This document shows positions 1-10,500 of a stretch of DNA of 64,000 nucleotides, in pieces; within the stretch, counting starts at the first letter, position 1; each line of letters starts with the position of its first letter. The DNA comes from Phyllobacterium sp. OV277 (GTDB lineage Bacteria > Pseudomonadota > Alphaproteobacteria > Rhizobiales > Rhizobiaceae). The stretch lies in assembly GCF_900104355.1 (NCBI RefSeq), contig NZ_FNIY01000004.1, positions 372,001 through 436,000 on the forward strand. The letters are read 5' to 3'. A model generated the notes under the pieces. It saw nothing but the letters and a program-made list of their open reading frames with translations, did no database searches and had not been told where the DNA came from. Position numbers and translations under genes: made by a program.

Positions 1-3000
1 AGCCGCACCACACGTCCCAGCGAAGCACCAAAGTTCAATGAGGACATCTTGCCCGCCGTCAACCGGATCACCCGCGGGTTCTCCGTCGTCAGCCGGTATC
101 CCGTCGGCAATGTGCGTGGGTCAAGCTTCATGATGAAGTTCGAACCGATACGGCTGTCGGGAAGATCGGCACAGGCCACATGGAAGCGCCCGAACTTGTC
201 CGTGGTGATCAACAGACCACGCACCGTGACAACCCGCACGCCCGGCAGCCCCGGCTCACCCTGATCCTGATAGCCATTGCTGTTCAGATCATCAAAAACC
301 TTGCCGACGATATCACCGCAATCGAACACCGGCTCGACCACGATCTCCACCGCGGCACTTGCATCCGGCGCAAGCCTATTGCCGCCCGGACCCGTCACCT
401 GCGCCCGGTTGACATGTTTGCCCGGACCTGCGGAGCTCAACGCGAGCATCTGCAGCCGGATCACAACTTCAGCCTTCGGCCCAAGCGCAATATTCTCGAA
501 CAGCACACTCAACCCGTTGATCACAGGCGTCGCCGCAACCCCGTTGATCGTCGCCGAACCATCCACATAGCGGAACCCTGACGGCATCCGGTCAATCACA
601 TTGACCCCGCCAACATTGCTGTTCGTCTTGTTCGTCACCTTGATGGTGAACGGTGCCTTCTCACCGCGCCTGATCTGACGCAACCCTGCCTGCTTCGTGA
701 TCGTCACGTCGGAAGGTTGCGCCGCAGGCAGATCCAGAACCGCTTTTGCCTCCGCAGCATCCACGGCAGTCCCGCCGGTAGCCCCGCCCCGGTAATAACC
801 GCGCGCCGTCGCCTTGTTGAGAACACCATCCTTGACACCAGCTGCGTCATCCACATCCGACTGCGCCAGCTTGTAGGTCGCCGTGAATGTATGTGTCTGA
901 CCCGGTGCAATGGCTGTAGGTCCCGGCGAGAATGCGCTGAGCTTACCTGCTGCAGGCTTCCCGTTGAACGTCGGACCCGCATCGACAGGCGCAATGTCAT
1001 TGACAACCACATTGCCCGTATTCTTCACCACGAAGCTGTAGGTGATCGTATCATCGGCATCGACAAACCCGTTGCCGTTCACATCCGTGATCTTCCCTGC
1101 CTTCGTAACCTCAATCTTCGGATCCTGCTGGATCGGCGTCGTTGTCGCACTTGGCGCACTGGCAACAGGCGTTCCCCCGCTTGACGGTGTGCCCGATGCG
1201 GTCGCAGAATTGACGACTTGTCCAGCATCGAGATCCGCCTGAACAAGCGTATAGCGGGCGGTAATCGTTGTGCTGTCCGCCTGACCTGGCGTGAGCAGCG
1301 CGATCGGTCCACCGGAAAGAACCACATTCGGCAAGGCGTCCGCTACGGTGACATTCGTCAGGTCCACATTGCCTGTATTGGTAATTGTGAATGTATAGTT
1401 GATCGTCGAGCCAACGGTGTTGCCCGATGGCTGTCCGGCGGTCTTGACAACAGTCAACGCGGCAATCGGCGTAACAGGCGTCGTTACCTGACTGGGCGGG
1501 CTGGTAACGGTATTGCCGCCAGTTGCCGGCGTGCCGGATACTGTCGCGGTGTTGACAACTTTTCCGGTATTCAGATCGGCCTGGGTCAATGTATAGCGTG
1601 CCTTGAACGTCGCCGTATCCTGCGCACCGGGCGCAAGATCAATAGGTCCGCCCGTCAGCACAACGCCGGGAAGACTATCAGCCAGCGCAATGCCCTTTAT
1701 GGTAACATTGCCGGTATTCTTTACGGTGAACGTATAGTCAATCGTCGAGCCGACTGTATTACCCGATGGTGTTCCCGCCTTCTTTTCGACGCTCAGCCCG
1801 GGGCTCAACGTCGCCTTGACGGTTACCGTTGCAACCGGCGACGTCGTCGTCCCGTCTGTAGCCTTTGCGTTGTTAGTCACAGAGCCGACATCCAGATCGG
1901 TTTGCACGATTGTATATGTACCCGTGCAGGTCAGCGTTGCCTTTGGTGCAAGCCCACCCGCTGGCAGCGCCGGGCAGGACACTGCCGCAATCTTGTCGTC
2001 CATCACGGCAAGGGCTTGCGTGATCGTTACGTTGCCGCTGTTGGTCACGACGTAATCATATGTGACCTTGCCACCCACTGCGGTGTACGGATCACCAGAG
2101 GTTGCTTTCTTGACCAAACTGAGGGATGGCGTTGCCTTGATCAAGGCGGTTGCCGTGCCTGACCCGGACACAGCCGCACCTGTTGGCGGGTTGCCGGTGA
2201 CGGTCGCTGTGTTTACGACTTTACCCGCGTCGATATCCGCTTGCTTGAGTTTGTATTGCGCCGTGAAGGTTGTCGTATCTTCGGCATTTGGCACTAGCTC
2301 CTTGATCGGGCCGCCGGTCAATACAATGCCGGTAAGCGGGTCGGCGAGCGTGATATTCTTGAGGGTTACGTTACCGGTGTTCTTTACCGTGAAGGTATAA
2401 TCTACCGTTGCATCTACCGTATTGCCCGAAGGCACACCTGCCGTCTTGACAAGCGTGATTGCAGGCGCTGCGGTAATGTTTGTGATCACCTGACCATTGG
2501 CAGTGACCGGTTTGTTATCACGAGTGAGGCCGTTTGCGATAACTTTGTTGGTGACAGAGCCGTTGTCGATGTCCGCCTGTGTCAGCTTATAGACAGCCGT
2601 GAAGGTTGTTGTATCGACACTAGCCGGATTGAGCGTGGCAATCGATCCACCGGTCAATACAACACCGGCCATCTGATCAGCGAGCGTAATGTTGCTCAAT
2701 GTCACATTGCCGGTATTCGTGATCTTGAAGGTATAAGCAATCGTCGAACCTACAGTGTTGCCCGACGGTGCGCCAGCTGTCTTCTCGACAGTCATGGCAG
2801 GTGCCGACGTTATTGGTGTCGATACCGTCGCGCTTTCGCCCGTCACCGCCGGGCTGTTGTCAGGCTTGCCTGATACGGTAGCCTTGTTGTCAACCTTGCC
2901 AGCATCGAGGTCGGGCTGTATCAGCTTATAGACAGCCGTGAAGGTTGTTGCGTCTTCTTTGCCCGGGTCAAGATCAATCGGACCACCGGTCAGCACAATG

Positions 3001-6000
3001 CCAGGCAGTATATCGGTCAGTGTTATGCCTCTCAGCGTTACATTGCCTGTATTCTTGACTGTAAATGTGTAGTCAATAGTGGACCCAACCGCATTTCCGG
3101 AAGGCGTTCCTGCCTTCTTTTCTAGCGTAATAGCGGCCGCAGCGGGAATGACCGTCGATACACCACTTGTGCCCTTGACATCGGGGCCTGTTGGAGGCGT
3201 GCCCTTCACGTCGGCACTATTAACTACCCTACCTGTGTTCACATCGTCTTGCGTCAGCGTGTACGTCCCGGTACAGGTCGTCGATGTATTTGGTGCTAAT
3301 TGTGTCGCGGCGCAAACCGGTGGCGAGAGCAGCTTGGTGTCGGTGATCGCAATGGCAGCCAGCGTTACATTGCCGGTATTCTTAACCGTAAATGTATAGG
3401 TGATTGTCGAGTCTTTCGTGTTGCCAGTGGGCGCCGATGCCTTTTTGTCGACGGTAATGCTCGCCGCCGATGTGATCGGTGATGTTACAGTGCCATCGCC
3501 CTTGACCACTGTGCCATTGGGAGCTGTGCCGGATCCGGTCACGGTGTTTACGACCGAGCCTTTGTCGACGTCTTCCTGCTTAAGTGTGTAGACAGCAGTG
3601 AACGTCGTTGTGTTCACGGTACCTGGTTCAAACGTGGCAATCGAACCGCCGGAGAGAACGACGTCAGCCAATTGATCCGAGAGCGCAACATCTTTCAGGG
3701 TCACATTGCCGGTGTTCTCGACCCGGAAAGTGTAGCTTATCGTCGAACCTACAGTGTTGCCTGATGGCGTGCCGGCAAACTTTTCAACTTTCAGGGACGG
3801 TGAAGCGGTGATGTTGACAGTTGCATCATCAGTCGCGGTGACTACAGAACCGGTCGGCGGAGTGCCGCTGACAGTGGCCTCGTTAACAACGGTACCAATG
3901 TTAACGTCATCCTGTGTCAGCGTATAAGTCCCTGTACAGGTTGTGCTTTTACCAGGGTCCAGCAATGTCAGGACGCAGACGGGTGCAGTGAGCAACTTGT
4001 TATCGCTGATCGCAATTGCGCTCAGTGTCACATTCCCGATATTCTCAACCGTGAATGTGTAAGGTACAGTCGAACCCTTCTTGTTCCCCGTAGGTGTACC
4101 AGCAACCTTCTGCAACGAGATCGCCGCCGCAGATTTTATGGGCGTTGAGGTCTGTGAGTCGTTACTGGTGATGGATGGCGAACCACGCGATGGCGTACCG
4201 GTTGCATTGGCAGTGTTGTTGACAAAGCCGGCATTCACATCACCCTGCGTGATCGTATAGGTACCCGTACACTGAGCCACTTCCTTCGGATCAAGCGCGG
4301 TCTTGTCACATGTGATCGTCGCAATCTTTGCATCGTGGACGACAATACCGGTGACCTTCACATTACCCGTATTCGTGACGGTAAATGTGTAGGGAAGCGT
4401 CGAACCTTGCGACTGACCTGACAGGGTTCCTGCATTCTTGACAATGGTCAGCGCGGCAGCAGCAGGAACAGTCGTGGTGAACTTATCAGGCGGGCTCGTG
4501 ATAACTTTGTCGGTCGGCGTTCTACCCGACGCAGTTGCTGAATTGAGAATGGTTCCGTTCTCAATATCGTCCTGTTTCAGGGTATAGTCCGCGATAAAGG
4601 TTTTGGTTTCCCCCGGCTGCATCGTGTATGGGCCACCGCTGACATCAACATCGATCCTGTTATCGGCAACGTCGACGAGCGTAAGCGGTATATTGCCGGT
4701 GTTGGTCACCACAAAGGTGTAGTGGACAATCGATCCTGCAGTGTTTCCTGTCGGAGGCGTAGCCGACTTGACGATGACCAGTGCGCCCTCTTCAGGAATG
4801 GTCTTTTCTTTTGTTGAGGGCGGGCTGACGACGGATTTGCCACCTGCTGTTTGACCGGCCGCCGTTGCCGTGTTTGTCACCTTGCCAGCATTCACGTCGG
4901 CCTGGGTCAGGGTATGCGAGCCGGTACAGGTCGTCTGCGCACCGGGAGCAAGCGCCGTCACTGGGCACGTTGCGGCGGCATCCAATTTGCCGTCACTCAC
5001 AGAGATATTTGTCAGCGGCAGATTGCCGTTATTCGTTACAACAAAAGTGTAATCGATCTTTGAACCGGCCCTGTTTTGCGCAGGCGTTCCGGCAACGACA
5101 TCCTTGACAATAACAAGCGACGGCTTTTGCTCAATCGGCGTATCCGTGGAACTCTGCAAGCTTGGAACAGCAACTCCATTGCTATCGGTTCCCGACGCCG
5201 TCGCACTGTTGGTGACGTGCCCGCGGTCAATGTCTGCCTGGGTGATCGTATAGACACCGGTAACCGTCTTGGTTTCATTGACAGCAAGCGTGGCGATGGG
5301 ATTACCGGTCAGGACAACGCCCGCAAGGGATTCCGTTACCGTCACATTTGTCAGCGGAAGATTGCCGGTATTCTGCAAGGTGAAAGTGTAAGGGATGGTC
5401 GACCCCACAACACTGCCGGTTGGTGTTCCATGGGTTTTAACCAGGCTGAGTTCTGGAGCCTGTCTGATGCTGACGACGGCGCTGTCATCGTCCTTAACAG
5501 TCGCGCTTCCGGATGTTCCAGTGGCCTGCGCCGTATTGACGACCTCACCCCTGTTCACATCCGCCTGGGTGATCGTGTAGGTAGCCGTGAATACATGCGT
5601 CGCGTTGGGCGCAAGCGAAACCGGCCCGCCAGGAACGGCGAGAAGCGGATCGGTAACATTGACAGCGGTCAATGGAAGATTGCCAGTGTTTTTAACGGTA
5701 AAGGTATAGACGATGGTCGAACCTGCACTGTTGCCCGATGGCGTACCGGCAGTCTTGACAAGGTTGATAGCTGGTGCCGCCGCGATAGGGGTAGTCGTCT
5801 GCGATGGATTGCTGACAACCGGCGATGTACCGCGCGAGGGTGTCCCGCTCGCTGTTGCTGTATTGTCAACCCTACCGGCGTTCACTTCCCCCTGCGTGAT
5901 CAAATAAGTGCCTGTGCAGGTCGTCACAGCCTCCGGTGCGAGCGAGGTTGCATTGCAGGTGATATTTGTCAGCTTCGGATCATTGACGGCAATATTGGTG

Positions 6001-9000
6001 ACCAGCACATTCCCCGTATTGGTAATCTGGAACGTGTAGACAATTGTTGAATTTTCCGTGTTCCCCGACGGCGCGCCTGCCCGCTTGACGAGGGAAAGGG
6101 CCGATGCCGCTGTGATGGGTGTGGACGTTGTTGATGGCGCACTGCTCAGCTCCGCTCCACCACCTTGCGGCGTGCCCTTTGCAGTCGCACTGTTGTTGAC
6201 GACACCCGCCTCAATATCCGCCTGAACAAGCGTATAGGTAGCCGTGAACGTGGTCGTATCAACGGCGCCGGGCACAAAAGTCGCGATGGGACCACCTGCC
6301 AGAATAATGTTCGGCAGAAGATCGGTCACTTTGACATTCGTCAGGGTAACGTTGCCGGTATTCTCCACCCTGAAGGAATAAGTAATAGTGTCGCCAACCC
6401 GATTGCCCGTTACGGGGCTGGCTGTCTTGAGGATAGTCAGATTGGGCGTACGCGTGATTGGCGTTGCGGTTGTGTCCGGCGGGCTGGTTACGCCGGATCC
6501 AGTTGGCGATGTACCTGTTGCCGTGGCGCTGTTGTTTACCGTTCCGCCATTGACTTCATCCTGCGTAACCGTGTGGGTGCCGGTACAGGTGGTGTCGGCA
6601 CCGGGGGCGAGCGTCGTGACAGGGCATACCGCCGCTGCATTCAGCTTTGGATCGTTGATCACGAGGCCGGTAAGGGTCACATTGCCTGTGTTGACGACCT
6701 TGAACGTATAGCTGATCGTTGCTCCCGCGCTGTTGCCCGTGGGAGTACCCGCCTGCTTGTCAACGGTCAGGGCGGGGGAACGCGTCAGCGGTGTATCGGT
6801 GGTTGATGGTCCACCGGTGATAACCGGACCCGATGGCGGCGTTCCGCTGACAATCGCGGAGTTCGTCACCCTGCCGGCATTCACCTCGGCCTGCGTGATG
6901 GTGTGGGTACCCGTACAGGTCGTATCTGCTCCGGGAGCCAGTGTCGTGGTCGTGCAGACCGCGGCTGCATCCAGCTTCACATCGGTGATGACAATTGCCG
7001 TCAATGTGATGTTACCGGTATTCTTCACCGTGAACGTATACGGAATGGTCTGACCGGCCGCATTACCAGTAGGAGTGCCCGCAACCTTGTTGATCGTGAT
7101 GGACTTTGACTGCGTGATCGGCGTGGTCTTGGCTGATGGCGTGCTGGTTACAGGACCCGTTGGCGATGTACCGGTCGAGGTCGCACTGTTGACAACCTGT
7201 CCGGCATCGACGTCCGTCTGGGCTATCGTGTAGGTGCCTGTGCAGGTCGTGTTTGTGCCGGGCAGCAGTGTTGTCGTGGCGCAGACCGGGGCTGTGGTCA
7301 GCTTGGAATCATTCACGCCGATATTCACGAGCGTCGTATTGCCCGTGTTCTCAACGCGGAACGAATAGGTGATCGTCGAGCCGGGAATATTGCCGCTTGG
7401 CGCACCGGCCGACTTGTCGATTGTAATCGACGACGTGCGGGTTAGAGGGGTCGACGTTCCATCTGGGCTGCTGATCGTTCTGGGACCGGTCGGTGGCGCG
7501 CCATTGGCTGTTGCTATGTTGTCGGCGGTTCCCGCATTGACTTCATCCTGCGTGATCGTATGGGAGCCTGTGCAGGTTGTGTTGTCGCCGGGCTGCAATG
7601 TTGTTACCGGACATGTGGCCGGGCTGCTCAGCCGCGCATCATTGATGCCCACGGTTGTCAGTGTCACATTGCCGGTGTTCTTGACGACAAACGTATAGGC
7701 AATTGTTCCACCCACAGCATTGCTGGTTGGGGTGCCAGCGGACTTGTCGATCGTCAGTGCCGGTGCACTGGCAAGTGGTGTTGCGGTTGTGCTGGGCGAA
7801 CTCGTGATGGCGCCACCGGTTGGCGGCGTACCGCTTGCGGTCGCGCTGTTGTTGGATGTCCCGGCATTGACCTCAGCCTGTGTAATCGTATGCGTGCCAG
7901 TACAGGTTGCACTTGCGTTTGGAGCAATGCTCGTTACATCGCACACCGCTGCAGCATTCAGCTTGGCATCGTTGATGACCACAGCCGTCAACGTAACATT
8001 GCCGGTGTTTCTGACCGTGAACGTGTAGGGTATCGTTGAACCCGCCGTAGCGGCCGTTGGCGTGCCCGCAACCTTGGTAACGCTCAGAGAGGCTGACCGC
8101 GTAAGAGGTGTAATGGCCGTCGAATTGGCACTGTTAACAGGATTGCCATCCGGTCCTTTGGTGGTTGCCTGCGCCGTATTGTTCGACGTTCCCGCATCAA
8201 CTTCAGCCTGCGTGATCGTGTGCGTACCCGTACAGGTGGTCACAGCGTTGGGCGCAAGTGTCGTCTGGGCACAGGTCGCGGCCGCATCAAGCTTTGCATC
8301 GTTGATGACAAGATTGGTCAACGTAACGTTGCCGGTATTCCTGACGCTGAAGGAATAGCCAATCGTCGACCCGACCGAATTGCCGGACGGAGCGCCGGCC
8401 GTCTTGGTGACCGAAACAGAGCCCGTGCGTGTCAACGGTGTAGACGTCGGGCTTGGCGCACTGGTGATGGGGGTACCCGCAGGCGGCGTGCCGGTTGCCG
8501 TCGCACTGTTGTCGACCTTACCCGCATCAACTTCAAGCTGCGTGATCGTATGCGTTCCTGTGCAGATCGTACTCACATTCGGCGCAAGCTGCGTAACAGG
8601 ACACGTTGGACCCGGCGCAGGGATTTTTGGATCCGTAACGACAATGGAACTCAACGTCACATTACCCGTGTTCCTCACGGTAAATGTGTACGCAATCGTC
8701 GACCCAGCCGTGCTGCCTGTCGGCGTCCCTGCCGCCTTGACGACCGTCAGAGCGCCAGCAGCAGCAATAGGGGTGCTCGTCCCACTAGGCGGCGTCGTGA
8801 TCGGCGTAGCACCACCAGGCGGCGTTCCTGTCGCAGTCGCACTGTTGATGACAACCCCAGCATCCACCTCCGCTTGTGTGATTGTGTGTGTACCGGTGCA
8901 AACCGCAGTCGCGCCGGGAGCCACTGTGCTCGGACATGTAGCAGGAGCATTCAACTTCGGGTCTGTGATCGAGAGGGGTGACAGCGCTACATCACCGGTA

Positions 9001-10487
9001 TTGGTAATGGTGAAGCTATACTGGATTGTCGATCCGGCGGTTGTCCCCGACGGAGTTCCGGCGCTTTTTACCATCGTCATCGATGGTCGCTTTGGCGTAT
9101 TGGTGAAGGTACAGGTAATATCGTCGCCAGCCGTCGGGGTTACCGAGAAGCTTGTTCCCCCCCCCGATGGCAATGTGGTGGTTGCACCAGTTTTGGCGTT
9201 TGCACAGGCTATCACGCCACCGTAAAGCGCGATTGGGCTGGAACTGCCGCTGGCCATAGCTTCCGACAGGGTATAGGAGGTGCCGACGGTGATATTGGAA
9301 AGCTGCGCCTGGCCGTTCGCCGCTGCACCGGCTCCCGTAGTTGTCGCGCTAATCGGGCCGTTGGCGCCAGCGATCGTCAAGGCAAACTGGTCAGTTGCCG
9401 CGACGCGTGTGCCGGTCAGTGCTTTCTTGACAGTAATGCGGACATCGTCATCAAGGATCGTATAGGTCGAGGTACCATTGGCAGCTGCACCACAGGTTGT
9501 CGCGCTGGCGATGGTGTACGACCCCGGATTGGCCGTCATGGTAAACTGAATGGTCTTGTTCGCCTCAATGACCGTATCGTTTACGATCGAAACACCGGTC
9601 GCAATGCTCTGCGTTCCGTCATAGTCACCGGCGGGAATGGTGACATTAAACGTGTTCGTACCGTTTGGTGTTGTATAATCTGTACCGAGCGTGGCTGTGC
9701 CGCTCAGTGCTACCTGTACAGTTATTGCCGAGGTCAGCGTCCCTGCGATGCGGAAGGCTGGCAAATTTGCAGTCGCAATGCTTTCAGCACCTGACGCACT
9801 GCCGGGCTGGAACTCCACGTAAGGCGACAAGGTGATCTGAATGTTATCAAGGAAGTTACCGACACTACCCGCGTTACCAGACGCAAAGCCAAGCGTCTGG
9901 ACACCGGAGTTTCCGTTATAGGTGTAGGTGCCACTGCGATTGAACCAGGAAGAAGCATTCGCCACGGAGGTGAAAATTACACTCGTGTTTGGAGCATTCA
10001 GTTCAGGCGTGGGAGCAATGTTGAATATTGCTGTTTCTGTGCCACTCGTTGCCCGACGGCGGTGCGAAAACTGCCAACTGAACTGTTCGCCCTTGACGAG
10101 GCAGATGTTCTGGTAAAGACGCGATTGCACGTTCGCGTTCAATTCAACGAACTGCGATCCCTGTGCAGCAGGAACACCCTGAAAGCCAGTCGTCCACATT
10201 TCGATAAGCGGGCCACTCGTCGTGTTGGGCTGAAGAGTACAACCACTGCTCGTCGCGGCGGTGGGGTGCGACGTACTCCAGCCTGGAACCTGACTATCCG
10301 ACAGAAATGCAAGACAGTTTGTGCTGCCGAGATTTGGGCTCTCAAAACCCTGATTGACGAAACTGCGCTGAACCTGCGCGAAGGCAATGCCCGGCAATGC
10401 AGTACTGAAGAGGGCTAATATGAGGACAAAGAGAAGTGAGAGAGGCGAATGGAATTTCCTGATGATGTTTGCGCCACTGTGTCTCAA
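1..10487 (-). CDS. Giant secreted repeat protein (DUF7507/DUF11 repeats, SdrD-B-like C-part), 3' end outside window
   Basis: An uninterrupted minus-strand frame opens at TTG 10487, directly after an in-frame TAA, and runs off the window after about 3495 codons. No ATG precedes the signal peptide, so TTG is the likely start. Seen in order: a hydrophobic signal peptide ending near AFAQ; a Cys-containing N-terminal globular region; a Calx-beta-like domain ending TYTILDDD; a prealbumin-like domain ending CTFTNTP (about residues 350-460); 24 tandem ~110-residue repeats of the type KTAGTPSGNTVGSTI...YTFTVKNTGNVTL; a unit carrying a Ca-loop-like DVNGNGFVDADD; a diverged DUF11 unit; and an SdrD-B-like domain (GKVFDDLNSNGYQDQGEPGL). 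Such proteins are large surface or secreted adhesin-like molecules. The anchor or secretion domain lies beyond position 1 and is not visible. Adhesion is family-based inference. Confidence in the coding call is high. Confidence 0.93.
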   Translation of the reverse strand, partial: MRHSGANIIRKFHSPLSLLFVLILALFSTALPGIAFAQVQRSFVNQGFESPNLGSTNCLAFLSDSQVPGWSTSHPTAATSSGCTLQPNTTSGPLIEMWTTGFQGVPAAQGSQFVELNANVQSRLYQNICLVKGEQFSWQFSHRRRATSGTETAIFNIAPTPELNAPNTSVIFTSVANASSWFNRSGTYTYNGNSGVQTLGFASGNAGSVGNFLDNIQITLSPYVEFQPGSASGAESIATANLPAFRIAGTLTSAITVQVALSGTATLGTDYTTPNGTNTFNVTIPAGDYDGTQSIATGVSIVNDTVIEANKTIQFTMTANPGSYTIASATTCGAAANGTSTYTILDDDVRITVKKALTGTRVAATDQFALTIAGANGPISATTTGAGAAANGQAQLSNITVGTSYTLSEAMASGSSSPIALYGGVIACANAKTGATTTLPSGGGTSFSVTPTAGDDITCTFTNTPKRPSMTMVKSAGTPSGTTAGSTIQYSFTITNTGDVALSPLSITDPKLNAPATCPSTVAPGATAVCTGTHTITQAEVDAGVVINSATATGTPPGGATPITTPPSGTSTPIAAAGALTVVKAAGTPTGSTAGSTIAYTFTVRNTGNVTLSSIVVTDPKIPAPGPTCPVTQLAPNVSTICTGTHTITQLEVDAGKVDNSATATGTPPAGTPITSAPSPTSTPLTRTGSVSVTKTAGAPSGNSVGSTIGYSFSVRNTGNVTLTNLVINDAKLDAAATCAQTTLAPNAVTTCTGTHTITQAEVDAGTSNNTAQATTKGPDGNPVNSANSTAITPLTRSASLSVTKVAGTPTAATAGSTIPYTFTVRNTGNVTLTAVVINDAKLNAAAVCDVTSIAPNASATCTGTHTITQAEVNAGTSNNSATASGTPPTGGAITSSPSTTATPLASAPALTIDKSAGTPTSNAVGGTIAYTFVVKNTGNVTLTTVGINDARLSSPATCPVTTLQPGDNTTCTGSHTITQDEVNAGTADNIATANGAPPTGPRTISSPDGTSTPLTRTSSITIDKSAGAPSGNIPGSTITYSFRVENTGNTTLVNIGVNDSKLTTAPVCATTTLLPGTNTTCTGTYTIAQTDVDAGQVVNSATSTGTSPTGPVTSTPSAKTTPITQSKSITINKVAGTPTGNAAGQTIPYTFTVKNTGNITLTAIVITDVKLDAAAVCTTTTLAPGADTTCTGTHTITQAEVNAGRVTNSAIVSGTPPSGPVITGGPSTTDTPLTRSPALTVDKQAGTPTGNSAGATISYTFKVVNTGNVTLTGLVINDPKLNAAAVCPVTTLAPGADTTCTGTHTVTQDEVNGGTVNNSATATGTSPTGSGVTSPPDTTATPITRTPNLTILKTASPVTGNRVGDTITYSFRVENTGNVTLTNVKVTDLLPNIILAGGPIATFVPGAVDTTTFTATYTLVQADIEAGVVNNSATAKGTPQGGGAELSSAPSTTSTPITAASALSLVKRAGAPSGNTENSTIVYTFQITNTGNVLVTNIAVNDPKLTNITCNATSLAPEAVTTCTGTYLITQGEVNAGRVDNTATASGTPSRGTSPVVSNPSQTTTPIAAAPAINLVKTAGTPSGNSAGSTIVYTFTVKNTGNLPLTAVNVTDPLLAVPGGPVSLAPNATHVFTATYTITQADVNRGEVVNTAQATGTSGSATVKDDDSAVVSIRQAPELSLVKTHGTPTGSVVGSTIPYTFTLQNTGNLPLTNVTVTESLAGVVLTGNPIATLAVNETKTVTGVYTITQADIDRGHVTNSATASGTDSNGVAVPSLQSSTDTPIEQKPSLVIVKDVVAGTPAQNRAGSKIDYTFVVTNNGNLPLTNISVSDGKLDAAATCPVTALAPGAQTTCTGSHTLTQADVNAGKVTNTATAAGQTAGGKSVVSPPSTKEKTIPEEGALVIVKSATPPTGNTAGSIVHYTFVVTNTGNIPLTLVDVADNRIDVDVSGGPYTMQPGETKTFIADYTLKQDDIENGTILNSATASGRTPTDKVITSPPDKFTTTVPAAAALTIVKNAGTLSGQSQGSTLPYTFTVTNTGNVKVTGIVVHDAKIATITCDKTALDPKEVAQCTGTYTITQGDVNAGFVNNTANATGTPSRGSPSITSNDSQTSTPIKSAAAISLQKVAGTPTGNKKGSTVPYTFTVENIGNVTLSAIAISDNKLLTAPVCVLTLLDPGKSTTCTGTYTLTQDDVNIGTVVNEATVSGTPPTGSVVTATDDATVNITASPSLKVEKFAGTPSGNTVGSTISYTFRVENTGNVTLKDVALSDQLADVVLSGGSIATFEPGTVNTTTFTAVYTLKQEDVDKGSVVNTVTGSGTAPNGTVVKGDGTVTSPITSAASITVDKKASAPTGNTKDSTITYTFTVKNTGNVTLAAIAITDTKLLSPPVCAATQLAPNTSTTCTGTYTLTQDDVNTGRVVNSADVKGTPPTGPDVKGTSGVSTVIPAAAAITLEKKAGTPSGNAVGSTIDYTFTVKNTGNVTLRGITLTDILPGIVLTGGPIDLDPGKEDATTFTAVYKLIQPDLDAGKVDNKATVSGKPDNSPAVTGESATVSTPITSAPAMTVEKTAGAPSGNTVGSTIAYTFKITNTGNVTLSNITLADQMAGVVLTGGSIATLNPASVDTTTFTAVYKLTQADIDNGSVTNKVIANGLTRDNKPVTANGQVITNITAAPAITLVKTAGVPSGNTVDATVDYTFTVKNTGNVTLKNITLADPLTGIVLTGGPIKELVPNAEDTTTFTAQYKLKQADIDAGKVVNTATVTGNPPTGAAVSGSGTATALIKATPSLSLVKKATSGDPYTAVGGKVTYDYVVTNSGNVTITQALAVMDDKIAAVSCPALPAGGLAPKATLTCTGTYTIVQTDLDVGSVTNNAKATDGTTTSPVATVTVKATLSPGLSVEKKAGTPSGNTVGSTIDYTFTVKNTGNVTIKGIALADSLPGVVLTGGPIDLAPGAQDTATFKARYTLTQADLNTGKVVNTATVSGTPATGGNTVTSPPSQVTTPVTPIAALTVVKTAGQPSGNTVGSTINYTFTITNTGNVDLTNVTVADALPNVVLSGGPIALLTPGQADSTTITARYTLVQADLDAGQVVNSATASGTPSSGGTPVASAPSATTTPIQQDPKIEVTKAGKITDVNGNGFVDADDTITYSFVVKNTGNVVVNDIAPVDAGPTFNGKPAAGKLSAFSPGPTAIAPGQTHTFTATYKLAQSDVDDAAGVKDGVLNKATARGYYRGGATGGTAVDAAEAKAVLDLPAAQPSDVTITKQAGLRQIRRGEKAPFTIKVTNKTNSNVGGVNVIDRMPSGFRYVDGSATINGVAATPVINGLSVLFENIALGPKAEVVIRLQMLALSSAGPGKHVNRAQVTGPGGNRLAPDASAAVEIVVEPVFDCGDIVGKVFDDLNSNGYQDQGEPGLPGVRVVTVRGLLITTDKFGRFHVACADLPDSRIGSNFIMKLDPRTLPTGYRLTTENPRVIRLTAGKMSSLNFGASLGRVVR
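1430..9110 (-). repeat. 24 tandem ~330-bp repeats coding for DUF7507-type domains
   Basis: The unit start (codons for AGxPSGN) recurs on the minus strand near 1430, 1765, 2090, 2425, 2760, 3095, 3425, 3760, 4085, 4420, 4750, 5075, 5415, 5735, 6065, 6400, 6735, 7065, 7390, 7720, 8050, 8380, 8715 and 9045, a period of about 320-340 bp. Each unit ends in a motif like QADVDAGxVxNSATASGTP. Fourteen units carry a Cys pair (xxC...TTCTGTHTIT); ten replace it with VVLTGGPI...TTFTAxYTL. The units are diverged at DNA level but similar enough to recombine or to trouble assembly. Confidence 0.93.
9157..9165 (-). repeat. Nine-base poly-C/G tract inside the giant surface-protein gene
   Basis: Nine consecutive C (plus strand) encode Gly-Gly-Gly around codon 440 of the giant gene, ahead of all 24 repeats. 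In this sequence the tract is in frame. Homopolymer tracts of this length in surface-protein genes are a known substrate for slipped-strand phase variation. That role here is inference. Confidence 0.6.
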
Positions 10488-10500
10488 TTAGCCCACCCCA

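Noticed and set aside
1430..9110. Regular repeats as a possible CRISPR array
   Set aside because: The period is about 330 bp and fully coding; there are no short identical repeats with unique spacers.
49..9465. Many plus-strand frames of 60-314 codons across the first 10 kb
   Set aside because: They are shadows of the continuous minus-strand giant gene. Their internal repetition only mirrors the ~330-bp repeats, and they lack consistent ribosome-binding sites.
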